Shown in pieces: positions 1-5,110 of a DNA stretch of 5,166 nt. The position numbers and the translations under genes were made by a program. Location of the stretch: NCBI GenBank assembly GCA_964585895.1, contig CAZPFP010000042.1:1-5166 (forward strand), given 5' to 3'. A model generated the notes under the pieces. That model made no database searches and had not been told where the DNA came from. It worked only from the letters and a program-made list of their open reading frames with translations. Position 1 is the stretch's first letter; each line of letters begins with the position of its first letter. Source of the stretch: CAZPFP01 sp964585895. Lineage in GTDB: Bacteria; Patescibacteriota; Microgenomatia; PFEM01; JAHIFH01.

Positions 1-1
1 T

Positions 2-67
2 TCAGGCGCTTGTTGTAGTTGTACAGTAGATGCGGGAACCGGGGTGTACTGTATTTGCCTGCCATAA
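2..67 (+). CDS. C-terminal tail of a Cys-rich ORF, 5' truncated
   Basis: An open frame enters from the left edge and ends at TAA 65-67. The visible tail reads SGACCSCTVDAGTGVYCICLP, with five cysteines in 21 residues. Several pilins downstream also end in short Cys-containing segments, so this could be the end of another prepilin-like or secreted disulfide-bonded protein. That is inference from composition and position only. No domain is visible and 22 codons is too short to identify a family. The frame could also be open by chance. Confidence 0.4.
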   Translation, partial: SGACCSCTVDAGTGVYCICLP

Positions 68-130
68 GTTGATTTTAGGAAAGAGAGAGGTTTAATTTTT
101 GGACAGGCTTATATTATAGTGGTCTTTTGG

Positions 131-160
131 CAGGTCTGACCTGTCAGGAGGTCAAACCTC
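131..160. repeat. Two near-identical small palindromes, possible terminator or operator
   Basis: AGGTCTGACCT (132-142) and AGGTCAAACCT (149-159) differ at two of eleven bases and start 17 bp apart. The first is the core of the perfect inverted repeat CAGGTC-T-GACCTG (131-143). The second sits in GAGGT-CAA-ACCTC (148-160) and is followed by ATTTT. The arms can also cross-pair (TGACC 137-141... with GGTCA 150-154), giving alternative folds. Position after the Cys-rich ORF end and before the pilD promoter suits a terminator, but the U-tract is weak. A paired operator or a REP-like element is equally possible. Confidence 0.4.
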
Positions 161-191
161 ATTTTGGGACGGAAATATCAAGCTAATCGTC

Positions 192-201
192 AATCGCGAT
201 T
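192..201. repeat. 10-bp perfect palindrome AATCGCGATT
   Basis: AATCGCGATT equals its own reverse complement and lies in the intergenic region about 90 bp upstream of pilD. It could be a dimeric regulator site or simply chance. Nothing else in the window repeats it exactly. Confidence 0.2.
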
Positions 202-269
202 TCTCCTAGAATTTCTTTGGAATCTTCTTTGTAATCCTTAATCCCCTGAGTCCTAGCCGACGGGGTTTG

Positions 270-278
270 TGATATACT
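270..278 (+). promoter_or_regulatory. Candidate extended -10 promoter for pilD
   Basis: TGATATACT has a TG one base ahead of TATACT, the form of an extended -10 element. No good -35 is present 16-18 bp upstream. A start of transcription about 7 bases downstream would fall at roughly 285-288, essentially on the GTG start of the peptidase, so the transcript could be leaderless or nearly so. The match is short and the AT-rich context makes chance matches common. Confidence 0.3.
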
Positions 279-287
279 GAAATTATA

Positions 288-1061
288 GTGTGTGTGGTTA
301 ATGTTTTGATTAATTTAATTGTTTTTCTTCTCGGGCTTTGTGTAGGTAGTTTTCTTAATGTGGTTGTTTATCGCCTCAACCACAATCTCTCGCCCCTTCG
401 AGGGCGATCTTTTTGCCCGAAGTGTAAAAAGAAAATCCTTTGGCAGGACAATATTCCTCTTCTTTCTTTTATTCTTCTGCGGGGTCGGTGCCGCTTTTGC
501 CACTCCCCTATTAGTTGGCAATATCCTCTGGTTGAATTAACCACTGGAATTCTAACTTTATTCACGATTTACTATTCTTTATTTTTTATTCAAACAACTT
601 TTTTGGTGACTGGTTACCGGCTACTGATTACTTATGCCCTGATAACTATTTTTGTTTCCGATTGGCTTTATCAAACCATTCCTGATGAGGTTGTTTATCC
701 CGTTATTGCCATTTCGCTCCTCTACGCCATTCTCTTTATGCCAGGGGCTATTCTGGCTGGGCTTGTTGCCGCGGCTTTCTTTGGCTTACTCGTCCTGGCA
801 ACTCGAGGCAAAGGTATGGGCATAGGCGATGTTAAATTAGCGGGTTTGATGGGTTTAGTTCTGGGTTTTCCGGGGATTGTGATCGCTTTGATGCTGGCTT
901 TCTTGACCGGGGCTTCGGTTGGTGTCATACTGGTTGTAGTGGGTAAAAAGCACTTTGGGGAACATATCCCCTTTGGACCCTTTTTAGCTAGTGCCACTTG
1001 GGTTAGTTTATTTTGGGGTCAGACAATATGGCAATTTTACTTAGACAAATTCTTTATTTAA
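288..1061 (+). CDS. pilD: Prepilin peptidase / N-methyltransferase (A24 family)
   Basis: Integral membrane aspartic protease that removes prepilin leaders after Gly and methylates the new N-terminus. The 257-residue length is typical. The N-terminus reads FLLGLCVGSFLNVVVYRL (residues 13-30), a family hallmark. Two CxxC pairs, C43/C46 and C68/C71, form the usual zinc-type motif of the cytoplasmic N-terminal domain. Catalytic aspartates are D125 in SDWLYQTIPD and D181 in GMGIGDVK (the GxGD motif). Hydrophobic segments fill most of 84-250, and IPFGPFLA (227-234) is the usual late motif. The start is GTG 288, with GTG 294 as an alternative; no Shine-Dalgarno is visible. Its 3' end overlaps the next prepilin by 34 bp, which points to an operon and to its substrates being the neighbouring pilins. 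Function is confident from motifs. Confidence 0.95.
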   Translation: MCVVNVLINLIVFLLGLCVGSFLNVVVYRLNHNLSPLRGRSFCPKCKKKILWQDNIPLLSFILLRGRCRFCHSPISWQYPLVELTTGILTLFTIYYSLFFIQTTFLVTGYRLLITYALITIFVSDWLYQTIPDEVVYPVIAISLLYAILFMPGAILAGLVAAAFFGLLVLATRGKGMGIGDVKLAGLMGLVLGFPGIVIALMLAFLTGASVGVILVVVGKKHFGEHIPFGPFLASATWVSLFWGQTIWQFYLDKFFI

Positions 1062-1858
1062 AAGAAAAGAAACTCCAAAAAGGATTCTCTTTAATTGAAA
1101 TTATGATTGTCGTTGCCATTATCGCGGTGCTGATTTTGGTTGGTATTTTGGCTTATCAACAGTCTTTATTAAAGGGTAGAGACGCCAAACGAAAATCTGA
1201 TTTAGCCAAGTGGCAGAGAATGCTTGAGGATTATATCAATGATAGTGTTTGTTATCCCGAAGGCATGGCTTGTGGCTCAACTGCAGGAAAGAGTTTTGAA
1301 GGTTATCTCTCCGAAATTCCCTGCGACCCAATTAATAACATCCAATATAATTATTTATACACCTACGAAGAAGGTTCTGGTTGTAATAAATATTTTAAAG
1401 TTTTTGCTAGGCTGGAAAGTGAGAAGGATCCAATTATTACTCAACTTGGTTGTGACAGTAGTGAAGAGTGTCCCAGTGGAGGCTGTGGTCCTGAATGTCA
1501 TTATAATTATTGGGTTGGTAGTCCCAATGTGACTGAATTTGCCCAGCTGCCCGATGAGTTCTGGCCAGATATTCCAGATGGAAATGGAGGAAATGGAGGC
1601 TTGCCTACTCCCTCGCCAGGGACAACACCTACTCCCTCGCCAGGGACAACACCTACTCCCTCGCTTGCTCCTTCGCCTTCTCCGGGAGGGTCACCTCCAC
1701 CGGAAACAGAGCCAATCTGCCTGGATGACGGTGTGCCTTATTGTATTTGGGATGTTTGTGGTTCTTGTTGCCCTAGTCCAAATTATTTATGTGATACAGG
1801 AGGAACACCCGAAGATCCGTATGATGATAGGTGTGTTCTTGATCCAGAATGTCTTTAA
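1028..1858 (+). CDS. Large type IV prepilin with P/T/S linker and Cys-rich C-terminal domain
   Basis: Prepilin-like protein of 276 residues, long for this family (usually about 130-180). From ATG 1028 the leader is 19 residues, ending KKLQKG, with cleavage expected at G19|F20 and Glu at +5 (E24) in FSLIEIM. A single transmembrane helix spans about 20-45. KGRDAKRKSDLAKWQRMLEDY (49-69) matches the usual amphipathic continuation of such pilins. A globular part with several Cys ends near 180. A Gly/Pro/Thr/Ser linker follows (about 185-228), with two PTPSPGTT units at 193-208, and then a 46-residue tail with eight cysteines (C231 to C275). A TTG at 1013 could extend the start by five residues; ATG is preferred. 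The gene overlaps pilD and abuts the next pilin. The linker and tail suggest an exposed stalk plus disulfide-bonded module, perhaps a tip or adhesive subunit (inference). Confidence 0.85.
   Translation: MAILLRQILYLKEKKLQKGFSLIEIMIVVAIIAVLILVGILAYQQSLLKGRDAKRKSDLAKWQRMLEDYINDSVCYPEGMACGSTAGKSFEGYLSEIPCDPINNIQYNYLYTYEEGSGCNKYFKVFARLESEKDPIITQLGCDSSEECPSGGCGPECHYNYWVGSPNVTEFAQLPDEFWPDIPDGNGGNGGLPTPSPGTTPTPSPGTTPTPSLAPSPSPGGSPPPETEPICLDDGVPYCIWDVCGSCCPSPNYLCDTGGTPEDPYDDRCVLDPECL
1604..1664 (+). repeat. 24-bp in-frame tandem repeat, two copies plus a partial third
   Basis: The unit starting CCTACTCCCTCGCCAGGG occupies 1604-1627 and 1628-1651 identically. A third copy diverges after 13 bases (1652-1664). 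It encodes PTPSPGTT in the linker of the preceding pilin. The 24-bp period keeps frame, so linker length can change by slippage without disrupting the protein. Confidence 0.9.
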
Positions 1859-2340
1859 TGAAAAAAAAGACCGGTTATTACTATTTGTTTTCTGGTTTTA
1901 CCCTAATAGAACTTCTTGTCGTTATTGCCATTTTAGGCTTTTTAGCCACCGTGGGTTTAGCTAGCTTTCGTAGCTCTCAAATTAAAGGGCGGGATGCCAG
2001 CCGTAAGCATGATTTAGGTCAAATTCAACGAGGTCTAGAGGCTTATTATAATGATAAAGGAGGCTATCCTGACGCTCCTCTTCCTTCTCCGGGGGTAGAG
2101 TGGCAAGATACGTTACCCAATGGAGATCCAGGCACATTATATATGAAAGCTATTCCTGCCGACCCCAGTGGCAATGATTATCTTTATGAAAGTAGTACTA
2201 TTTCTTACATGATTTTTGCCCATCTGGAAAATCAGAAAGATAAAGATATTCGAGATTGTATTATTAGTTTGGGTAAAAGTTGTGGTTCCGCAACTTGTAA
2301 TTATGGCGTTTCTAGTGCTAATCTAGACGTATGCGATTAA
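1858..2340 (+). CDS. Type IV prepilin (pseudopilin-like)
   Basis: Prepilin of 160 residues. The start chosen is ATG 1858, which overlaps the previous stop as TAATG and suggests translational coupling. An in-frame ATG at 1849 would add three residues. The leader is MKKKTGYYYLFSG with cleavage at G13|F14, then FTLIELLVVIAILG with Glu at +5 (E18). After the helix comes KGRDASRKHDLGQIQRGLEAYY (43-64), the characteristic amphipathic stretch of GspG-like and CPR pilins, then GGYP. YMKAIPADP (95-103) and MIFAHLENQKD (118-128) are further family-like segments. Three Cys sit near the end (C142, C147, C159) with another at C134, compatible with a C-terminal disulfide loop. No Shine-Dalgarno is evident. 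Its 3' end overlaps the next gene by 10 bp. Whether it is a major or minor subunit cannot be decided here. Confidence 0.88.
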   Translation: MKKKTGYYYLFSGFTLIELLVVIAILGFLATVGLASFRSSQIKGRDASRKHDLGQIQRGLEAYYNDKGGYPDAPLPSPGVEWQDTLPNGDPGTLYMKAIPADPSGNDYLYESSTISYMIFAHLENQKDKDIRDCIISLGKSCGSATCNYGVSSANLDVCD

Positions 2341-3070
2341 AAAAAGGTTTTACTTTCGAAGAAAGGAAGACTCGAAGAGGATTCACTTTCGAAGAAAGGA
2401 AGACTCNNNNNNNNNNNNNNNNNNNNNNNNNNNNNNNNNNNNNNNNNNNNNNNNNNNNNNNNNNNNNNNNNNNNNNNNNNNNNNNNNNNNNNNNNNNNNN
2501 NNNNNNTTCGAAGAAAGGAAGACTCGAAGAGGATTCACTTTCGAAGAAAGGAAGACTCGAAAAGGATTCACTCTAATTGAGTTACTGGTGGTTATCTCGA
2601 TTATTGGGATGTTAACGGCCTTAATTGTGGTTAACTTTAATTCTGCCCGGGCAAGAGCCAGAGATGTTCAGCGCAAATCTGACTTAAATCAAATCAAGAA
2701 AGCGTTAAGGATGTATTACAATGACCATAATAGTTATCCAGCGGATGATGGTAGTGGTAAGATTTTGGGCTGTGGTGTTGATGGAACGACAGTTTGCGCT
2801 TGGGATAGTGCGTCAGGCTGGACAGCGGGTTCAGACGGGATGGTCTATATGAGGATTTTGTCCCAAGACCCTTTATATGATGACCAGAATTACAGTTATT
2901 ATGCTGGAGCGCTATCTTGCTCAGAAGGAACAAATGATTTTCGCTTAGTCGCTGTCTTGGAAAATAAATCTGATGCAGATATTGGCAAATCTCATACTCG
3001 ATGTGGTGATGATTGCGGGTTTACTTGGAATACTGATAATCAGAATCAATATGTAGTTTGTGCTGATTAA
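2331..3070 (+). CDS. Type IV prepilin with repeat-expanded leader, interrupted by assembly gap
   Basis: One prepilin gene is split by 100 N. Before the gap ATG 2331 gives MRLKKG then FTFEERKTRRG and FTFEERKT. After the gap the +2 frame gives FEERKTRRG, FTFEERKTRKG and then the real prepilin start FTLIELLVVISIIGML (G at 2564-2566, Glu at +5). It continues with ARARDVQRKSDLNQIKKALRMYY and YMRILSQDP, as in its neighbours, and ends with Cys-containing RCGDDCGF...YVVCAD. The two halves differ in frame only because 100 is not the true gap length; a gap of 14 + 33k bases joins them. A GTG at 2588 would start inside the transmembrane helix and is not a credible start. ATG 2331 overlaps the previous gene by 10 bp. 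Processing presumably occurs at the last Gly-Phe, because only there does a hydrophobic helix follow. Confidence 0.8.
2346..2563 (+). repeat. 33-bp in-frame tandem repeat encoding GFTFEERKTRR
   Basis: Copies seen are 2346-2378 (first codons GGT TTT), 2379-2406 (cut by the gap), 2507-2530 (the last 24 bases of a copy) and 2531-2563 (ending AAA in place of AGA). The non-N copies are otherwise almost identical. The period of 33 is a multiple of three and the unit has no stop in any forward frame, so copy-number change only alters leader length. Each unit holds a small self-complementary core, CTTTC-GAA-GAAAG. Total copy number is unknown because the assembly broke here. Confidence 0.95.
2407..2506. 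other. Assembly gap of 100 N inside the tandem repeat
   Basis: Exactly 100 N, the conventional placeholder for unknown length, flanked on both sides by the same 33-bp repeat. The gap is best explained by short reads failing to cross a tandem array. Confidence 0.97.
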
Positions 3071-3088
3071 TAATTGAAAACGTAAAAG

Positions 3089-3098
3089 AAGGAGGTGA
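3089..3098 (+). promoter_or_regulatory. Consensus Shine-Dalgarno AAGGAGGTGA
   Basis: AAGGAGGTGA is fully complementary to the usual 16S rRNA 3' end, with GGAGG ending 5 bases before ATG 3101. It decides that start over the in-frame GTG at 3095, which lies inside the site. It is the only near-perfect ribosome binding site in the array. Confidence 0.85.
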
Positions 3099-3100
3099 AG

Positions 3101-3550
3101 ATGAAAAAAGGTTTTACCTTAATTGAATTACTGGTAGTGATTTCTATTATTGGCATTTTGGCCTCGCTAACCTTTGTTAGTTATTCTGGCGCCCAGAAGC
3201 AAACCAGAGATACTCAGAGGCGAAGTGATTTGGCTCAATATAGAAATGGTTTAGCTAATTATGCGGCAAGCAACAGCGGGTTGTATCCTGATAATACAAA
3301 TGATGATGTTCAAATTGATGACGGATCGCCTTTTTGTCTTATTCTAAGCCCTGATTTTATCAGTAGTTGCCCTCCAGACCCAACTAATTCGGAGTCGGAA
3401 GGTTATACCTATAACTTTTTTGGTAGTTCTACCGGAGTTGAATATCTTTTGTGGGCTAAACTGGAAACCGGTGGCTGGTGGGAAATTTGCTCTGATGGTA
3501 GATCTGGAAAAGTAGATGATGAGCCAGGTGATGTTGCTTGTGATTTGTAA
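3101..3550 (+). CDS. Type IV prepilin, candidate major pilin
   Basis: Prepilin of 149 residues with the shortest leader of the set, MKKG, then FTLIELLVVISIIGIL with Glu at +5 (E9). The helix is followed by QTRDTQRRSDLAQYRNGLANYA (34-55), the usual amphipathic stretch. YNFFGSSTGVEYLLWAKLE (104-122) and WWEICSDGRSGKV (126-138) form the C-terminal sheet region and a Cys-containing motif. Cysteines C79, C90, C130 and C147 could make two disulfides. It starts at ATG 3101 behind a perfect Shine-Dalgarno, 30 bp after the preceding stop, so unlike its neighbours it is set up for strong independent translation. The short leader, compact size and strong ribosome binding site make it the best candidate for an abundant subunit. 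That is inference, since pilin sequences alone rarely tell major from minor. Confidence 0.9.
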   Translation: MKKGFTLIELLVVISIIGILASLTFVSYSGAQKQTRDTQRRSDLAQYRNGLANYAASNSGLYPDNTNDDVQIDDGSPFCLILSPDFISSCPPDPTNSESEGYTYNFFGSSTGVEYLLWAKLETGGWWEICSDGRSGKVDDEPGDVACDL

Positions 3551-3569
3551 TTTTGTTTGGGGATAAAAA

Positions 3570-4004
3570 ATGAGAAAAAAAAGCGGTTTTACTTTCGAAG
3601 AAAGGAAGACTCAAAGAGGATTCACTTTAATTGAACTTCTGGTAGTGATGACTATTATCGCTGTTTTGGCGGGCTTGGCTTTGGTTTCTTTTCAAGGAGC
3701 CAGAAAAACCGCCCGAGATGGCAAGAGAAAAGCCGATTTAGAACAGATAAGGAGTGGTTTAGAAATGTGCAGAAATGATACGGGTGGCTACGTAGTAGGT
3801 ACAAGTTTACCTGGGACCTGCTCTGATTATTTATCACCCCTACCGACTGATCCTCTTTCAAGCCAGTCGTATTACTATAGTGGAAGTGCCAATAATTATG
3901 AATTGTGTGCTCATTTAGAAATTGGGGGTAGTGATACTTGTAGCGACTTATGTGGTAGTGGTGTAAGTGGTGTAAGTTGCAACTATAAAGTAAGTCCTCC
4001 TTAA
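3570..4004 (+). CDS. Type IV prepilin with one copy of the 33-bp leader unit
   Basis: Prepilin of 144 residues. GGGGA (3559-3563) sits 6 bases before ATG 3570 as a weak ribosome binding site. The leader reads MRKKSG, FTFEERKTQRG, then FTLIELLVVMTIIAVLAGLALVSF. Two Gly-Phe sites exist, G6|F7 and G17|F18, both with Glu at +5. Only the second precedes a hydrophobic helix and should be the one cut. After the helix comes KTARDGKRKADLEQIRSGLEM (46-66). YYYSGSANNYELCAHLE (101-117) and a Cys-rich end (C113, C124, C128, C137) follow. The leader unit is nearly identical in DNA to the array in the gene at 2331, although the mature regions differ, which suggests local duplication or gene conversion. The stop is 4 bases before the next ATG. 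Confidence 0.88.
   Translation: MRKKSGFTFEERKTQRGFTLIELLVVMTIIAVLAGLALVSFQGARKTARDGKRKADLEQIRSGLEMCRNDTGGYVVGTSLPGTCSDYLSPLPTDPLSSQSYYYSGSANNYELCAHLEIGGSDTCSDLCGSGVSGVSCNYKVSPP
3585..3617 (+). repeat. Single dispersed copy of the 33-bp leader unit
   Basis: It matches the unit at 2346-2378 except for CAA in place of CGA (Gln for Arg). As in that gene, the first copy begins GGT TTT ACT and the following real cleavage site begins GGA TTC ACT (3618 on). The shared pattern points to a common origin of both leaders. Confidence 0.93.
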
Positions 4005-4008
4005 ATGC

Positions 4009-4505
4009 ATGAAAAAAGCCTGCTCAAGACTTCTAAATCCCAAACCCAGTCCCCTCTTCCCTAGATTTGGTTTTACCCTGATTGAACTTTTAATTGTTGT
4101 TTCGATTACCACTATTCTTTTTACCATTGGCACGGTTCAGTACATGAAATTCAATCGCCAGCAAATCGTGAATCGAGCCGCAGAAGAGCTTAGGGATAAA
4201 CTTCGATTGGCTCAAAATAAGGCTTTGGTAGNNNNNNNNNNACTGGAACACTTGATGGTTATAAAATGACTTTTTCCTCTAACAGTTATGGTTTTCAATC
4301 AGAATGCAATACGAGCGGTACAGATTATGGTCCATTAACCACAGTTAGTCTTCCGGACTCAATCTCGATTGATTCGCATCCTGACTTTCTTCTCTTTAGG
4401 GTCTTGGGCTTGGGGATAATAATTGAAGGTCCACCCACAATTATTCTTAAAGGTTATGACTTGGAGGAAACGATTACTGTTACCGAGACTGGGGAAATCA
4501 GATGA
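4009..4505 (+). CDS. GspH/FimT-like type IV prepilin, interrupted by a 10-N gap
   Basis: The first part (ATG 4009 to 4231) has a long, proline-containing leader of 21 residues with cleavage at G21|F22, FTLIELLIVVSITTILFTIG, Glu at +5 (E26), and FNRQQIVNRAAEELRDKLRLAQNKALV (48-74). The LRxAQNxAL pattern after the helix is typical of GspH/FimT minor pseudopilins. After the gap the frame reads TGTLDGYKMTFSSNSYGFQ and runs to TGA 4503-4505, with beta-rich segments as expected. The halves are in different frames because the gap is written as 10 N; a gap of 3n+2 bases (8 or 11, for example) would join them. Expected size is about 165 residues, normal for the family. No Shine-Dalgarno is visible; coupling to the stop at 4004 is likely. 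It overlaps the next gene by 4 bp (ATGA), consistent with a minor-pilin pair. Confidence 0.8.
4232..4241. other. Assembly gap of 10 N inside the GspH-like pilin
   Basis: Ten N interrupt an otherwise continuous pilin. The flanking sequence shows no repeat like that at the 100-N gap, so the cause is unclear. It may be an estimated-length scaffold join. Confidence 0.95.
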
Positions 4506-4891
4506 TGGATCAAAAATCAAAAGTTAGTGGTCAGTCTTTAATTGAAGTTTTGGCTGCTTTGGGAGTGGTCGTTTTAGTTATCTTAGCCTTAATTATTGCG
4601 ACTACCCTTTCTATTCGTAACGCCACTTTTGCCAAAAATCAATCGATGGCTACTAACTATGCCCAAGAAGGAATGGAATTACTCAGGTCTTGCCGTGACC
4701 AGGACCCAGAAAGTTTTTGGAGTCAGAGTTGTAGTTTACCTTCCTTAGAGGAGACTTTTTTCGAGAGGGTGGTTGTTTGGAACGAACTTGTTGAAGATGA
4801 AAAAATGGAGGTGACGGTGACTGTCACCTGGAAAGATGTCAGAGGAACGCATAAATCAGAATTGTCTACTTATTTAACTAAATGGCAGTAA
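4502..4891 (+). CDS. PilV/GspI-like minor prepilin
   Basis: Prepilin of 129 residues. ATG 4502 overlaps the preceding stop as ATGA; ATG 4505 is an in-frame alternative. The leader ends VSG, and cleavage at G10|Q11 gives QSLIEVLAALGVVVLVILALI with Gln rather than Phe at +1 and Glu at +5 (E15), a form common in PilV/GspI-type minor pilins. NYAQEGMELLRSCRDQD (52-68) corresponds to the conserved AxxxAQEGxExxRxxRD segment after the helix. The end, EVTVTVTWKDVRGTHKSELSTYLTKW, is the usual beta-strand pair with a Trp close to the C-terminus. Only two Cys (C64, C77) are present. Next to a GspH-like gene, it fits a minor-pilin complex that primes pilus assembly; this role is inferred from the families. 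A candidate terminator overlaps its 3' end. Confidence 0.88.
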   Translation: MMDQKSKVSGQSLIEVLAALGVVVLVILALIIATTLSIRNATFAKNQSMATNYAQEGMELLRSCRDQDPESFWSQSCSLPSLEETFFERVVVWNELVEDEKMEVTVTVTWKDVRGTHKSELSTYLTKWQ

Positions 4892-4904
4892 ACTAAGTTT
4901 TTTT
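4868..4904 (+). terminator. Candidate AT-rich intrinsic terminator
   Basis: ACTTATTTA (4868-4876) pairs with TAAACTAAGT (4889-4898), with one bulged C, forming a 9-bp stem. A run of seven T (4898-4904) follows directly. The hairpin spans the stop codon of the PilV-like gene. The T-run favours termination, but the stem has a single G-C pair and would be weak. Confidence 0.4.
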
Positions 4905-4910
4905 ACAACT

Positions 4911-5110
4911 GTATCAAGCCGAAAAACTCGGACTTCCATGTCCGAGGATGAAGGCGCAGCTCTCGACGGAGTCGGGAGTAGCAATAAGAGCCTTGCTTTC
5001 AGCAAGAACCTTGTTTCTTACTAACGTTCGAAATAGAGGCGTAAGAAGCCGATACCAGCACGGAACAGCAGTTGGGTTATCAAAAAAAAACTTCCAATTT
5101 CCGTGCTGGG
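4911..5110 (+). ncRNA. Hairpin-rich non-coding region, possible structured RNA or IS-like remnant
   Basis: Five stems can be drawn in order. These are CTCGGAC/GTCCGAG (4927-4933/4940-4946); CTCTCGAC/GTCGGGAG with one G-U (4960-4967/4971-4978); CTTGCT/AGCAAG (4992-4997/5001-5006); GTTTCTTAC/GTAAGAAGC with one G-U (5013-5021/5041-5049); and CCAGCACGGAA/TTCCGTGCTGG (5055-5065/5099-5109), whose loop includes nine A. The gene-dense array has no other non-coding stretch like this. It could be a small RNA, a 5' leader controlling the next pilin, or a deleted IS200/IS605-type element. AAGAAGCC (5043-5050) just before a terminal hairpin recalls the right ends of such elements, but no transposase is present. 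Class and strand are uncertain. Confidence 0.35.
5055..5109. repeat. 11-bp perfect inverted repeat with a 33-base loop
   Basis: CCAGCACGGAA (5055-5065) and TTCCGTGCTGG (5099-5109) are exact reverse complements. Inside, TTGG (5072-5075) and CCAA (5094-5097) can extend the structure. The right arm ends just upstream of AGAGGA (5111-5116), the likely ribosome binding site of the next pilin, so folding could influence its translation. Confidence 0.85.

Noticed and set aside
2346..2563. CRISPR array
   Set aside because: The 33-bp units are directly contiguous with no spacers, and they encode a continuous peptide in the pilin frame.
2331..2576. Short ORF crossing the 100 N and ending in an alternate reading of the repeat
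   Set aside because: The post-gap frame is set only by the arbitrary N count. The repeat is open in every forward frame, so the ORF is an artefact.
2588..3070. Separate pilin CDS starting at GTG 2588
   Set aside because: It would begin inside the conserved transmembrane helix and lack the Gly-Phe cleavage site. The frame continues upstream through FTLIELL and the repeat, so it is part of the gene at 2331.
4266..4505. Independent small CDS starting at ATG 4266
   Set aside because: Its frame is open back to the 10-N gap and completes the GspH-like pilin. No ribosome binding site or separate identity is visible.
4816..4828. Palindrome GGTGAC-T-GTCACC as an operator
   Set aside because: It lies inside the coding sequence for the VTVTVTW beta strand, and valine/threonine codon repetition explains it.
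4938..5024. 28-residue ORF beginning MSEDEGAALDG, possibly a TnpB C-terminal remnant
   Set aside because: No upstream zinc-finger or RuvC-like sequence of TnpB is present before it, it starts in a hairpin, and the similarity is only impressionistic.
5015..5047. tRNA suggested by TTCGAAA
   Set aside because: The flanks of TTCGAAA do not pair as a T-arm, and no acceptor, D-arm or anticodon arm can be placed around it.
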